Positions 1-13,899 of a stretch of 64,000 nt of DNA are shown here, one piece after another (the stretch's first letter is position 1; each line of letters begins with the position of its first letter). Origin of the DNA: Vanilla planifolia. Lineage: Eukaryota; Streptophyta; Magnoliopsida; Asparagales; Orchidaceae. The notes below the pieces were generated by a model, which saw only the letters and a list, made by a program, of their open reading frames with translations, searched no databases and was not told where the DNA came from. Where the stretch lies: the NCBI GenBank assembly GCA_023846275.1, contig CM043875.1:23750593-23814592 (forward strand). The letters are read 5' to 3'. The translations under genes and the position numbers were made by a program.

Positions 1-1950
1 TTTAATAAGGATAGCAATTGACTTGCCTGATTTCCTCAAGCTAAATCATAACACATCACATAAAGATGCCAATTGTGTATTCACAAAAATGGAAAATGTA
101 ATTTCCATATTTGAATTATCATCATTACATTCTCAATATCCAAATTTATAGAGCTTGAAGCATGTAAAATATGGACTTACATTTAAATTTAACCATATAA
201 ATTATTCTGAGTTGTTATGTTGTAGGCATAGACAAGCTAAATTTGAGGTATATCATATGCAACTCAAAGTCATTAATTTTTATACCAAAGTTTTTTAGAT
301 TATGACTCATTGGTAATGCTTCTAACCTACCCTTTTCTTTCCAAAAATCACCAATATCACTCTTTTTTATGCTAAAAACATATAAAATATTTAAATATGT
401 TCTTACATACTCATTCCTATTCTTTTCTTTATAATTTTTAACAACAATGTATTTTTACCGATCTCAACTATAAAAGATAGCATCAGAAAGAATGGACATG
501 GTAAACCAAGGCTTACTTGGAGCAATTATGCTACAAACCATTGGAAAGTTGGGTTTCAAAGACGATAATTCTATCCTTCTTTGGTTTTGAAATAAACACC
601 GACATGCCTGCAAAGTAATGCTATTGCTTAAAATTGCATTCAAATTCTTTTAACTATCTTTTGATTGGTATGCACTTGAAACTCTATTTGGCACCCCAAG
701 TTTGTGTGATTGTTCAACCATATCACATCAATTATCAAACATGACATTAAGTTGTGCATTTGATTCTTAAGATGAAAACACCTAGTCAAGGGTTTTGAAT
801 AGGTTATTAAAAGAGCTCTTAGTTCATGCTAGTGGTCGATCATCTCTTCCAAACATTGGAACTTGCCTCAAAGCATGTTGACACTAAGCTGTCTACAAGG
901 GCTAACATCTTTTCTACACATACAAATCCAACTTCTACTTGGTCACATATATCTTTGAGATTGGTAAAGGCTTACTAGGTCTACCCCAGACCAACTAACT
1001 ACTACTTTGGTAATTCAATTTGGGTTTGTTCTATTTGATTCCTATGGATCCAACAATTAGCTCAATTACTAGTTTCAAAGATTCAAGAACTAGATTTGGA
1101 ATTGAACTAAGCTGGAATTGGCCATTTAGCAATCAAATGAGAATTTTTTTATGATCTAAAATATACTTAATCATTTTTTTATTTTTTATCTCATTCATTT
1201 TATAATTTTATTTATCTTTTTTATTTAGTTATTAATAAAGCATTATTCTAAAAAATTTGGTTCTGATTGTAGAGTTATGAAATGGCTTGAATATAATAGA
1301 ACCAAGTATTAATAAAATGCGAATCAACTTAACCTTTGGATTTGATTTTTGTTTCTAAATCTAGATTAGGTTCTTATTGGTTCTCAATTCTAATAGTCCC
1401 AACTTGCACTCTTAAATCTCGAGTTATTTTCATATCTCATGAAGTTTAGGCTTGATTTTTATACGAGTCTCTAACTTGACTTCTTATCAAAAGACTAGGT
1501 GCATATTTTTTGTGGATTTGTTTATCTCAAGTTAGCAATTGATCTCACTTTGTTTGAATGATTAGCTTAGTGTTCATTCCAACCAATATAGTTATAGTGG
1601 TTATAATTATGTAAGTTGCTAGCTTAACACACATATTGAGAAATATGTTTATATAATCATTTGAGTGGCAAGTTTTGCATTTCCATAAGTAGGTACGATT
1701 ATACCTACTACCATCGTTTGAGTGACCATCCTAATATCTTTCTTGATTTTGCAGTTCATCAACCTGCTAGGTTTGATTAGTACTATTAAGCGCAAGTGAG
1801 ATTAGGGTTAGTTTCACATTGTGTTTAGACAAAAGGCATCTATGTGGAAGTGTCAACTGAGACTTATGTAGTTGACAAGAAAATTAATAACCAAGGATCT
1901 CAACTTTTGAATCAAGGATGAAGCTTACACATGCATTGAGTATAAATATT
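1..1950. other. AT-rich non-coding sequence, nothing recognised
   Basis: No open frame of note and no recognisable protein relic on either strand. It may be intergenic, or intron of the kinase gene if its first exons lie to the left. Confidence 0.5.
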
Positions 1951-2650
1951 AAATCTCAAGTACTAAGTTAGCTAACTACATTTTACCTTGAAAAGAAATT
2001 TTGGTGGTCATGGCTACCCAAGATATTTTTTCTCTATCTTGGACTTTGTTTATTGGAAGCTTTTTAAAGAACCTACTCTAACAATCTCAAAAAAACATAA
2101 AATTCAGTTTTTAAAATATATTTTCAAAAACACCATTTCAATTGCAAAATTGTGACAAAACAAAGCTTTGGTAATAAAAGTTGTTCACCTCATAAATTGA
2201 TGATTAACATGTCTGCTCTATGTTAAAGCATTGAATGCATAGATGTTTTTTTTTCTTATCAAATCTCAAATACTAAACTAACTCTATGTCAAAGCAATTT
2301 TGATGGTCATGGCCATCCAAGGTATTTTTTCTCTATCTTAGGCTTTGTTGGTTGGACTCTATCTTGGGCTTTGTTTGTTGGAAGCTTTTCAAAATCACTT
2401 ACTCTTATTCAATCTTCAAAAAGTAAAAAAATTATCTTTTGACTCTTGTAACTTTTATTTTTCTCTCACATGAAAGATATTTTTCAAAAACACCTTCTCA
2501 AAACATTTTTTCAAAAACTTTTTTTTTTATTACAAAATTGTGAAGATGCAAAGCTTTAGTAATGGAAGTTTTTCAACTCATAAGTTGATAATTAATGGAT
2601 ATGCTCTAACCCAAAGCATTGAATTACATAAATGGTTTTTTTCTTATCTT
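1951..2650. repeat. Imperfect tandem duplication, two copies of about 310 and 390 bp
   Basis: Copy 1 is 1951-2260 and copy 2 is 2261-2650. Shared blocks in the same order: aaatctcaa-tacta, ggtcatggc-a-ccaag, ttttttctctatctt, tttgttggaagctttt, ttcaaaaacacc, caaaattgtga, caaagcttt, gttgat-attaa and aaagcattgaat. Copy 2 is longer, partly from an inner duplication of the ctctatctt-ggctttgtt block around 2329-2385. No coding content. Confidence 0.8.
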
Positions 2651-5280
2651 AAAATTGTTCCAGGTAGGTAACCTTTAAAGAAACTTTAGAAATGTTGACT
2701 AAATATTGTTTTAATTTTGAACTTATATATAGGTAATAACATTCCATGATATACCTAAATATATACTGAAAGTTTTGATTGTAAGCTTGTCATAAAAAAT
2801 TGAAATTAATCCAAAAATTAAGCTTTCTAACAACACCCCCCGCCCCCAAAAAAAAAAAAAATTTATCTATATTTCAAATATTTGGAGTTTGTAAAACAAG
2901 ATTGGGTTAATCTTAATAATTCTTTCTTTCAATTCAATAGCATACCAATAACCAAGGAACCTCTTCTTTGAACCTCTACAATATCTTGCTATTAATCTCC
3001 TAATTATGGGATGGATCAAGCATTGTGCATTTTAATTAAACATATATTATGCCTTGACTTAGCACTTTCAAGATAACTCTTAAGCGCTTTTTCTCCTAAT
3101 TGATATAGAATTATATATGGTCATACTCTATCTACTATGCCTTCGAAGCAATTGTTGTTTTATATAGTGGCATTTGGAAAAATGGAACCTTGTTATTGCA
3201 CATTTGGAATTCTACACATGTATGAGGTTACTATACAGCTAGTTATTTTTTCTAGAGCATTATTGGTACCATACAAGTAGTTAAGCTATGCATGTATTAT
3301 ATCTATGCCTATAAGCATCTATTATTGAAATGTGACGTGTCTAGTTGTCGTTGAGTATTGACTTGAGCATTGAAATTTTGAAGATTATCATATTAGCTTC
3401 ATTAATGTAGTTATTCCATAGTATTGAGGATTGATTAGATCATGTAGATGACCAATCTTTGATACTTTTGTGTAGATCCAAATAATTCTACAAATTTTGA
3501 TGCCAATTTCTGATCTTTGGAGTTCATTTCTCATTATTAGACATCATATTTTCTCTTTCAATTTTGTTTCATGTTTTATTTGTAAATAGAAATTGTACCC
3601 TTGTATGTGACTTTTTTGTATTAATGTTTTAGGATTGGTGTTTTAGGCTTATTTTGGCTTTAAATAAATGTCATATATTTGTAGTTCTTTCTTGGGTGTG
3701 TGGATTGATTATTAGTCTCTCTACGCACAGTTAGTAATATTTGGGATATTTTTGGTCTAAAGGATTAATTAGATTGCCCTAGGTGTTTTCCAGAGATTCT
3801 CAGACAATGAAAAAGTGATGGATCATTTTTTGGTGGTCAAACCCATGCTAGCTTTGTGGTTAGGATTAACTGCCTTTGATAGTCTCAGTGAAACACTCTC
3901 AATATTCTTTTCTAGCCAATTTTGTTTTTTTTAGACTTTTGAAATTGCTTCTTGCATATGTTGCCATGGAAGTCTATTTATGTTTGTAAGGTATTTTTTA
4001 TATGGAATGAAATTTGAAGACTATTTTTCATGTTTGGAGTTTCTGCCACCAATTTAGAGGGGCATGACTCTCTTTAGGTCTGTTAGCTTGTGGAGATCTT
4101 CCCTTAGTTACCTTAATTGTTTACATTCCAATTATTTCATTTTGATATATTCATCAAGCTTTCTCTTGATGCAAACTGCCCATTTGCTCTTAATGTTCAT
4201 TTTCATAACAACTTAAAGACAGACAATCATTGCAACTCATGCATTGATTTTGTTGTTACGTGATTTCATTTTCATCATACATCTAAAGCTTTCCTTAACC
4301 CATCATAAAAAATTTTCTGCTTCAGGACCTTCTTGAAAATCATTATTTTGTTGTTTTTTTAAATTTTTTTTCATACTTTCTGTATTAATTATTTTCAAAT
4401 TATTTGAAATTTTTTTAGAAGTTGAGAGTTCAACATTGTCTCAATAACTTTTATGTTTTAAGTTTTTTGTAATAAGGACACTAAACTTTTAGTTTAATAA
4501 CATTAATTTGAACTATCCAAGCAATTAGTTTTATAAACAGATACTTATTGTTCGTTTCCCCCACCAAATCATTTTAGGTTACTTTGCAATTTGTGGGGTT
4601 GATAGATTATTAGTAAATCTCCATCTTCAATAGTCGGAGGTCTTTGACATTCTGCTATTTTGATTGTGTTATTACTTCCATGGGTTTAGCTTACTTATCC
4701 AGATTTCTATTTTTTAATATTGCTTCTGCCCATTGCTTTGCAATGGTTCAAATCTGAGATCCCATACCCTCTTGGTCTTGCCTTTATTGCATTATATAGG
4801 TATCAGAACAAGTTATGTGGTAGTTTATAAACTACATTCAATTCTGGTTTGTAAATACTGTCATTTTGCTATTGACCATTTTCCCTACGTGTTGAAGCTT
4901 TGAGCTTCACTTTTTCTTGTTGTTGTTGGTTGCATCTTGCTGGAGAATTCATCCATAGTTGCAGGGGTTTCATTCCAGGGAGTTTTTATTTTGTTTGATT
5001 ACAAGAGAAGGTCATTTTGCTGTCTTACAATGACAGCAAATTGGATTTTTGCTCTGTACTATTTTGGTTTAATCGCTATATGTGCTAGTTGTTTGGGGGC
5101 TGTCTTGTTTTGGCCTTTTTTTTCCATTATATACATTTTATGTCACATTGAAGTTCTTAGAGTTTACTGTAAGTCACTTTGGTGAATTTTTTTATGATGC
5201 ATTCATTGCTTGTAAGCTATAAAAGCTTTACTTGAATTGTTTGGATTGAAATATAATTTTTATATTATATTCATTTTAGC
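2651..5280. other. AT-rich sequence, nothing recognised
   Basis: Contains a short C-run/A-run at about 2836-2860 and an 82-residue open frame at 4937-5185. That frame is hydrophobic and matches nothing I recognise; I regard it as chance. The right part may include 5' flank of the LINE that begins near 5.3 kb. Confidence 0.45.
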
Positions 5281-5284
5281 CCTC

Positions 5285-5590
5285 AAGTTCTCATACTAGC
5301 CCACCACGGTTTCTTAGTATTTCTACTTGCTGCATTCCTTGCTGACTTTCGGTGGGGTAACGAGGCATTCGATCCTCTTGTCTATCCATGGAGATGCATA
5401 GGTTTTCTTGAAACCTAGTCTCCACCTCCCGCTTCGTCAGCTATTTTGTCGTTTGCCGAGACTTAAACCGAGGTGGAGTATTTGGTGAGGCTTGTCGATG
5501 CTCTCCTTGGAATTAGGGGACAATAACAGTCTGAGGAGAGAAGAAAAGGGAAAAAGGAGAAGATTCTTGGGAGTGAAGTGTTAACTCATT
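5285..5590 (+). mobile_element. GC-richer leader, probable 5' UTR of the + strand LINE
   Basis: This stretch is visibly richer in G, C and CpG than its surroundings (for example ctccacctcccgcttcgtc). It lies just before ORF1-like sequence. CpG- and C-rich leaders are common in plant L1-type LINEs. The assignment rests on position and composition only. Confidence 0.4.
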
Positions 5591-5599
5591 GTTGTCAGC

Positions 5600-6720
5600 G
5601 TCTCCTTGTCGTGTGCTACAGGTTGCGATGGTTGACCCTCCCTCTTCAGTCTCCTCTCCATCCTCTTTAATCATTGTCTCGTTTTCTTCAGTTTCTGTTT
5701 CTACTTCGGGTTCTACTCTAGTTTTGGCTTTTGCAACAATCTATTTTGCTCAGGTAGTTAAAGGAGTTATAACTACCTTGTTTTCTTTGGTTACGACCTT
5801 TCACAACTTTGTTGGGGGGTCCATGGCACATTCATGACAATTTTTTGTAGACATCGTTCTGTTGCACCCCAGGCCATCTATTGTTGTAGATTTTGTTGAC
5901 ATCAATCTTGCCTTCATCATGGATAAATCGGCTACTGTGAGGGATGCCACCACTTATAAAAGAAAGCAGATAGTTATTTTCTTAAGAGGATGTGAGGTCG
6001 CTTTCCGGCCCTTCTAAATTCTTTTTGGTTGAAAAATTCTGAGTTGCCCTAACATGGAGTTATTGTGAAAAGAGTTTTCAACAATTGTTTGCAAGTTGTT
6101 TCTCAATTACACTTAGAAGCTAGGTATATTTTTATATGGTTTGTATGAGAAGAGGATTTTGTTAGGTGCTAGTTGTGTGAAATTTAGATCTTCCATGGCT
6201 TCCTCAGAAGAATGTTTAAGTGATCCTCTTTTTGCTCCACTTAATTTGAGTCTCCATCTATGCCTATATGAATCTTGCTTCCTTATTTGTAGGTGCACTT
6301 TTTTAGTAAGGGTCCTCTTTTCTCTATAAGATGACTTATTGAAAATCATCTTAAGATTGATGTTGTAATTGTTTCCCTTGCATGACCCAATGTTGCGAGG
6401 ATATGTGTGGAAATAAATATTTTGAATGAGTTGTCAGATAAAATATGGATATGTAATTGTCAACTTGGTTTTTGACAAAATATGGAATACGAAAATCTTC
6501 CTGATTTTTGTTTTTTCTGTCGCATGCTCAATCATTAGGAATTAACTCGTTGTTTGAGCCCTGAGCAAGTTTATAGAAATCAACAACCCAGCGTGAATTA
6601 TAAGACAAAAAATAAAAAAAAATATGGAAATAAAAAATTTAATCTAAACAATCATAGACAAAACAAGCAGATTTATAACCAAGCTCATTTAATACTACTA
6701 TTCTTTAGATCTATTCTAAT
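5600..6720 (+). mobile_element. Decayed LINE ORF1 (gag-like, zinc knuckle)
   Basis: Read across several frames, fragments resemble plant L1 ORF1. A Ser/Pro-rich start (MVDPPSSVSSPSS, from 5630) comes first. The C-terminal part RICVEINILNELSDKIWI lies near 6400, YENLPDFCFFCRMLNH near 6490-6533, and a cysteine after one stop completes a C-x2-C-x4-H-x4-C zinc knuckle at about 6507-6558. Stops and frame changes interrupt the reading, so this is a dead copy. The protein normally binds the element's RNA. Confidence 0.7.
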
Positions 6721-6757
6721 TAGGATATCACTACTCCAGTTCTTACCTCTATTATAG

Positions 6758-8400
6758 GTATCTTTGCTGATCAGATCATTGCTTTTAGTGCCTTTGTTGA
6801 CCTTGCTACCATCAAGCCCACCAACTCAGATCTTATTTTCTCTATATTGGATTCTTCTTAAAAGTTGATTTCCTTTATTGTGATGACATCTTCATCAGGC
6901 AAAATCTCATCTGTCTCCTCATCCACATTGAACTCCTTGTTCGAGCAATACCATTAAATGAGCGCACAGTGGAAGTTTTTCATTTGAGTCCTGTCACAAA
7001 GTTTCATCATGTTTATAAGAAATGTATGACTATTGATTAATTAAGAGACATGAGAACTAAAAAAACTTGTATAAAACTTTCCCTTAAATTACATGCAAAA
7101 GGATTCTCCTTGCCAAAGCCCAGTTATGATGCAATTGTCTTTGATGATGCCTTGGTCTAGTCTAACTTTTTTGATAACGACCTTACTCCAATTAGAGTGG
7201 TCAATGATCTCTCAATTTGCCAATACAAGCTCAAAGGGAAATAAGGATAGCCTTGTAGGACTAAGCTCAAATCTTTATTGTCTTTTATTAGTGTTTTGAT
7301 AGATTACTTATTTTGGTTGTTGTAGCTTTAACTTATTTGTGAATCATGCATTGAATGTCTTGTATTTTATTGGATACAAAATAAATTTAAGTTTTTAGTT
7401 AAAAAAAAAGATTCTTATAGTTGCCCTTGAACATGTTGATTACCTATATGATTGCTGCATCTTATAGGCGTTTGAGAGTTTTAAAGCTTTGAAGATTTGA
7501 GCTACCATTAATTGTACATGCTGTTTTGACAAATTACTTAAGTTTTATAAGCAAAAAACTATGGAACAATCAACTTAGTTTCATGAATTTTTATTGCTCG
7601 TGTATTTATTTTATGATATCGTTAACTATTTTTTATTGTGAACAACTAGCATACGTAGCGAGGAGTATAAACTGCATGTTTCTACAAATAGTTCCAAAAT
7701 GTTTAACATGGTATCATCGCAAGCAATGCACACTCTTCATTTTCAGCCTTTTAAATTACCCATAATCTTTAGTTGTTTTTGTTGGGCATGTTGTTAGGAT
7801 TACTAATTGAAGCTTAATGCCTCTTAAGGGCAATGCAAGGATTTACTTTGATACCATGTATATATGTGTACTACCAAAATGTGTTGGGTCAAGTATGGTT
7901 GCTTTGTGTCTATGTTGAATTCCATCCTTTGGAATATAAGTATATGATACATGCATTTTACGGAGATGTTGATTAACCCCTTGTCCTTGTTCCTTACCTT
8001 TTCAACTTAATCATAGCATTAATCCCATCTAATATTCTACCCTAAACCTAATCGTCCATAGCCATCACATCCGCCAACAAACTTGAAGCCATATCACAAC
8101 AAAACTTCGACTAAAACCAAATCCAAGCTGACCATTGCAAAAGAAATTAGTTATTATTTGTGTCCACCACCTGATATCAATTTATAATAATGAGTATCTC
8201 CTCAACCTCAAAGCTCTAAGTTTCAACCTCCTTAGTCAACTTGCCGATTGGCCCAATGTCATTCTTTCCTGCCTCTTTCTCCTCTGATTCACTGCTCCCC
8301 CTCTCGACCATGCCTAACTACTGCACACTTAATGATCAACATCAAAAGCTTCCCATCTTTGATGGTCCCTACCCCTATTTGGGGCCACCATTCCATAGAG
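6758..8400 (+). mobile_element. Region between LINE ORF1 and reverse transcriptase, probably decayed endonuclease
   Basis: By position this should be the start of ORF2 with the endonuclease. I could not recognise clear endonuclease motifs here, and several short open frames look like chance. It may have been eroded or replaced by other insertions. Confidence 0.35.
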
Positions 8401-9860
8401 CCCGCTTGTAATCTCCTAATGGGTTCACCTCTAGGATCACGACACCAATTTCTTCCATGCCACATCATTGGCTTGGTGTCAGGAAAACTACATCCGTAGG
8501 TTTACTAATTTTGATGGTCTTGAGGAGATTTCTTGGGTATGAATGTCTAAGATTTGGCTTGGTTCTTTGATAAGAAATGTCTTTGGCGTAGCGTACTACT
8601 CCTTTTGACATCACTACACCATGTAAGTAGCTAAAGCTAGCTAGGTGGCGACATCGGTTGCCTTATTCCCACTATCGAAATTCAAAGTGCCATTTGGTCA
8701 TTGGGTCCAAACCACACTTCAAGTTTTGATGGTATCATTGCTTCCTTCTTGCAAGTATTTTGGGACAGATTAATGTACTGAATCTGGTTGAGGAGCTTTT
8801 CGATAATGCCCACATGCTGACTTAGTGCTGGGACACTCTTGTGGTTTACATTTCCAATGTCAAAGGAGCACCTTCTCTTTGTTAATTTCATCCCATTAGC
8901 CTGTGCAATACTATATAGAAGATTGTGACAAAAGTTTTGGTCTTTAGGCCTTAACATGTTCTCCCTAATCTTATCTCCCCTAAATAGGGGGCTTCTTAAA
9001 CGATTGGTCTTTCTTTAATAATGTTTCCATGGCCCAAGAGATTAGCCATAACTTTTCTACTTCGTTGATGGAGGGTCTTATGACTGTCAAAGTTGATATT
9101 GAATAGGCACATGATTTCATCCTATGGAACTTCTTTTTTGTTATGCTTTGGCATATGGGTTTCTTAGATGTTTGGTGCTCATGAGTTAAGGTCTATTTTG
9201 GGAATCTTAGATATGTCAACCTCATATAATGGGAAGCTTTCCCTTTGGATTATTGGGCCCTGTGGCCTTTGTTAGGGATGCCCTTTATCTTTTACATCTT
9301 TATGATTTGTTTATAGTATCTTCACTCTAGATTTAGCATTGTTAAGCTTAAGGGGTAATCTGGGTATTTCGGTTTGCAAGTTGCCCTTACAATTGCTCAC
9401 CTCTTATATGTAGATGATGTGCTCTTTTATGGCCCTGTTATTCAATAGTCTCCTCATTTCAAGACATTCTCTTATCCTATGGGTCCATGGTTGGGCAATA
9501 GGTTAGCTATTAGAAACCCAAGGTTATATTCAGAAATAGCATAGCAATATGTGTGGGAAAATAATTACCAACAAGTTAAAAGTTATGCTAGAAAAGGATT
9601 GCGCCTACTTAGGCATCCCAATCTTGGGTAGTTCTCTTAAGTCTACCAATTTTGATCACATTGACATGTTATCGATAAGGTCTTATGTTGAGTATCTTTG
9701 TAGTTAGCTCTGACAGGCATGCTTGTGCTCACAAATTTGTCTCTTTCAGTAATTTCAGTTTATTGCATGGCCTACACTCTAATTCTTATGAAGCTCCTCT
9801 TGAAAATAAAGAGGATCATTCGACGTTTATCTTGAGAGGTACCTATTAGAATAGAAGTGT
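8400..9860 (+). mobile_element. Decayed LINE ORF2 reverse transcriptase, + strand
   Basis: Fragments match plant L1-type ORF2 in order. DTNFFHATSLAWCQENYIRR (8441-8500) is the pre-RT linker. EIQSAIWSLGPN (from 8677) leads to FDG and SFLQVFWD. VNFIPLACAILYRRL (near 8880) corresponds to the FRPISLCN block. Then come AQEISHNFST and MTVKVDIE (near 9030-9105), and AHLLYVDDVLFYG near 9400. The YVDD catalytic box (9407-9418) is intact. Many in-frame stops and frame shifts show the element is dead. Confidence 0.8.
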
Positions 9861-12800
9861 TATGATGTCAACAAATTAAGCAAAAGAATATAAGTTATGT
9901 AGAAGTTTTTTAATGTAATTATTCTTGAATTGTTCTTTAAAGTCCTTTAGTTTTAAAATCTTTTTGTTTGCGTTATAAAATAAATACACTAAATTTTTTT
10001 AGGTTGTTCAATCCAAAAAACCGTATTTATGTCCACCCTTTGTCATGAAAAACTAAACTCACACCATCAACACTTTTCGTAGATGCAGATATGCATAACT
10101 CTCATATTAGATTAAAAGACCCTAAAATCATTAAGCTTTATGTCTTTACAATTGTTTGACTTAAAAGAGCTTGCAACATCAGGCCAGAGGATCCTACACA
10201 ATATGTCTAAAAGACTAACAAAAACTAATCTAATGGGATCAAAAAATTACATAAGTATACAAAAAATACAAAGTACAATCCAACTACAATTGGATAAATA
10301 TACAGTTAAGATAACTAAGAGAGTAAGAGTTTTATCAAATAAAATCGAGAGCTTGCAAGATGGTGTGTAAATGATGTAGAAATATCTTGACGAGAGAATG
10401 TAAGTATTGAATGCTTTATAAACTCCTTGTATACACTTCAATGATCTCAAATGATTTTGGCATTCATTTTATTGTCTCTTTAGATATGCAATATGAAGCA
10501 ATGAGATTCTTGAAAAGTTTTGTAGTGGTTTGGCAAGAGACAACAACTTATTCTTAATTTTTGGAAGCCTATTTATAAGCAAAGGATACCAAAACATCCC
10601 TCATAATACTTCTACTAGCTTTCTTATTCGTTTTATCAAAATTGCAATTTTTGGTCAAACTAATTGTTATACGTAGCTCATGCAGCAGACTTGAGTACAC
10701 GATAGGGTAGCACGGGTTCAAGGCAGGTGCATTGTGCATTCAGGTAACGAACGTGACATGATGCGGTGGGCTAGGTGCGGGTGCAGGCGTGCAGTGCTTT
10801 GTGTTGTGCTACTAACTCTTCTCTTTCTTTTTTTTATCTTTTCTCAAGTACCATTCATCAGGATGCATACCTTATAAATTGCACATGTCAATTCGTATTT
10901 TAATGATTAACTCACCATACATTATCTTTAAAATGTTGGTATGTGAATGTAGTTTATTGTGTATTGTATGATAGAGCTCATGTGTAATAAATGGAGCCCA
11001 AACATATCAGATGTGATAATCGTATATTGTACATTGAGTTTAAATTTTTAAAATTTAAAATGATGCATTCTAAGAACTTATATAATTTCAACAAATTCAT
11101 GGTTTTGATATATTTTAATGAGAAGATGAAATTTGTGAATTCTGTAGGTAAGGTCAATTTAATCTGAAGATTCATTTATTGCATTGCGATCAAAACTTTC
11201 CATCTTCTTGATATCAAATAATCATAATGTCAAGTCATGGATTAAAAATAGAGTCAATGAGTTCTACATGTTTCTCATGACTTGCACGAATGGTATCAAT
11301 TGAATTTGTTTAGTAATGTTGTATGCAATTTATAAGCTCTTGATAATTAAGATAAATATTAAATTAATCTTTTTAAATGAGTTTTAAGAAAGTAAAAATC
11401 TTTTCACGAAAGCTTTGCATCATGCACATTAATAGAGTTGGTCATTTATCTTTTATCTTTGAAGCTTTATGAAGATCAGATAAGTTGAGCACATCCTTAG
11501 CCACTCAATAGTAGGGGATTGTCAAATCTACTTATATTGAATATAACATGTGGAATATTTTAAGTAGGCATATTAGATTACCATAATAAACACAAAGGAT
11601 TTGTTATCATTAAAATTAGTTATTGTTTTTTGGTTTATAAGGTTCAACAATCCCTTCTATTTTGATGATGAAAATTTTTTAAATACAGGGAATAAAAACA
11701 AACAATTAAAAAAAATCTCCTCATAATATATTCATATTATGAAAAGTTATTAAGTTGTAATCAAATGGAAGCATGTATGTCACTAGCACAAGTATGATAC
11801 AGGTTATGCAAAATTTATGTGATTCTTTGTCATAACTCATTTCTACTTCACCCACAATTATTTCTCCTTTTTTATCATTTGAAAATTGGGGATTAAAAGA
11901 GATTTTTCATTGTTATTACCTCTCCTTCAAGGGAGTTATGCAGGGCTTATGAGACAAGCTAATATTCATAAGAAGAATTTCCCTTTAATGAGCTAGTTAT
12001 GATAATAATCTAATTATGCTTACAATAAATATAGGCTAAGCAATTCAAACAAATTATCAGAAAAAATATCACTTGTTAAAGATGCTATTATTAGGATGCA
12101 TACTTGTTTTGGATGTATGCATTATTATTTTTTAATAATAACTAATTTTGCATAAATGTTATATCCAATATTGAGATTTTACTATTGAATTTTTAATAAA
12201 ATTATTATTATAATAAGATAAACTCTCTCAAAATATTTGTATTTGAATAATAAATATTTTGTAAAAATAAAATAATATGTTAAATTTTTGGAATCAATAA
12301 CTACTAAAGTAGTATAAAGTAAGATGTCACTTATCAAGTTTTTGACAATTAATTTAAATATTAAATAGATAAATAAATTTAATTTATACAAGAGGATTTA
12401 AACAATTGCTATATTAAATTTATCATAGGATTTTTCAAAGTAATCCATGACACGATATATGACTTTGAATTAAGAGGTCAAAGATAAACAATCTAGACAT
12501 ACTAACATAATCTGATTTTATGATACTAATTTGTAAATAAAAGAGAATTTATAAAGTTATTAAGTTAAATATTGTTAAATTTTTTAACATCTTAATATAT
12601 ATTTTATTGTTTGATACTATTATGTTAAGTTGGGTATCACTTATTGAACGAATGATGTTTGGTAAGATGATACTTTTTGTTGAATAAGAAATTGATTTAA
12701 TGATTTGAGCAATTACAGGTCAATATTTATTCATTTGAATTAGAGTTTTACTTAAATTTGATTAATCACTTAAAATTTATGTTTAGGTGATTTTAATGAT

Positions 12801-13890
12801 TAATCATAAATATGAAATCAAGATTAAGTAATGATCAATTTTTCAACAAACCTTGATAAAAAAAAATATGCAAAGATATGTAATACAAATTTAAATCTCA
12901 TCCATACTAGATGTCTTCAATATAACATTGCTAAATAAGATTCTAATATGTAATTTGCATAATCAAGGTTAAGATTTTGAGCACTTATTATGTTTGAATA
13001 TATATATATATTCAATAAAGATAAGAGGCAAGATTATTTGTATTATATACTACATATGCTTAACAATCATAGAGTTAAGTACATTTTAAATGAACATCAT
13101 TAGCTACACGTTGAGGACATAATTGTCAAGTGAGCCCATATGGCAATTTAATACTAATACCTATACAGCTAACAAATGTAACACTGTTTGTAAGGATATT
13201 GAATTCGAAGCTTAATATATAAGGCTCTTGAATGATTTAAGAATAGACTTTCAAATTTGGTCTTATCCCTTATGATGATTTAATGTAAGAGATTAATATT
13301 AATTATTTTGTTGTGATCATGAACTTGAAATGCTTTTAATATAAATGCTTATAAGGAACTCTAAACAATCTAATTCAACTATATTTGTATCAATTATAAA
13401 ATTCTTAATTTGGAAATTGAATTTGAAAATTTTAAAAATAACAATTTTCCTCATAGGATAAATGTTGCATTATTATGTTTGTTGTTCTTTCATAGTCACA
13501 AACATTTGCATCACATAAGAAAGCTTTCTAATTAATGATTTAACTTAATGAAAAAACAATGCTTATTAAATCAATCACAAATCATTCTAATTCAAATTTT
13601 ATTGGACAAGGATATTGATATATTGCTAGGCCTTCATAAACCATTAATAAGAACTCATTAAAATTTTTAGAAAATAGCTTCTAAAATAATATAAATATTT
13701 TAATTTAAATTAATTTAGAAATCTTTTTAAATTAAAAACCAAAGCAAGTTGAAAGCACCTTTCACAAGGAATGGATTGCAATGGATTGCTAACTCAAAAA
13801 ATTCAAGTTTTGATTAGGTGAGTCATAATTTTCATTAATAGATAAGGATCATAAATCAAAGCAAGCTTTTATAGGTTCTTAGCATAGAGA
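9861..13890. other. AT-rich sequence without recognisable genes
   Basis: Mostly very AT-rich with short chance open frames. A local G+C-rich patch occurs at about 10680-10805. A (TA)n-like run lies near 13000. No protein relic recognised. Confidence 0.5.
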
Positions 13891-13899
13891 CATCCCTAA

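Noticed and set aside
4798..4812. GGTATCAGAACA, similar to the initiator-Met tRNA primer site
   Set aside because: There is no LTR-like repeat on its left and no gag or pol on its right; a single 12-base resemblance is expected by chance.
8682..8957. 91-residue open frame on the - strand
   Set aside because: Antisense shadow of the + strand LINE reverse transcriptase, which has recognisable motifs in the other direction.
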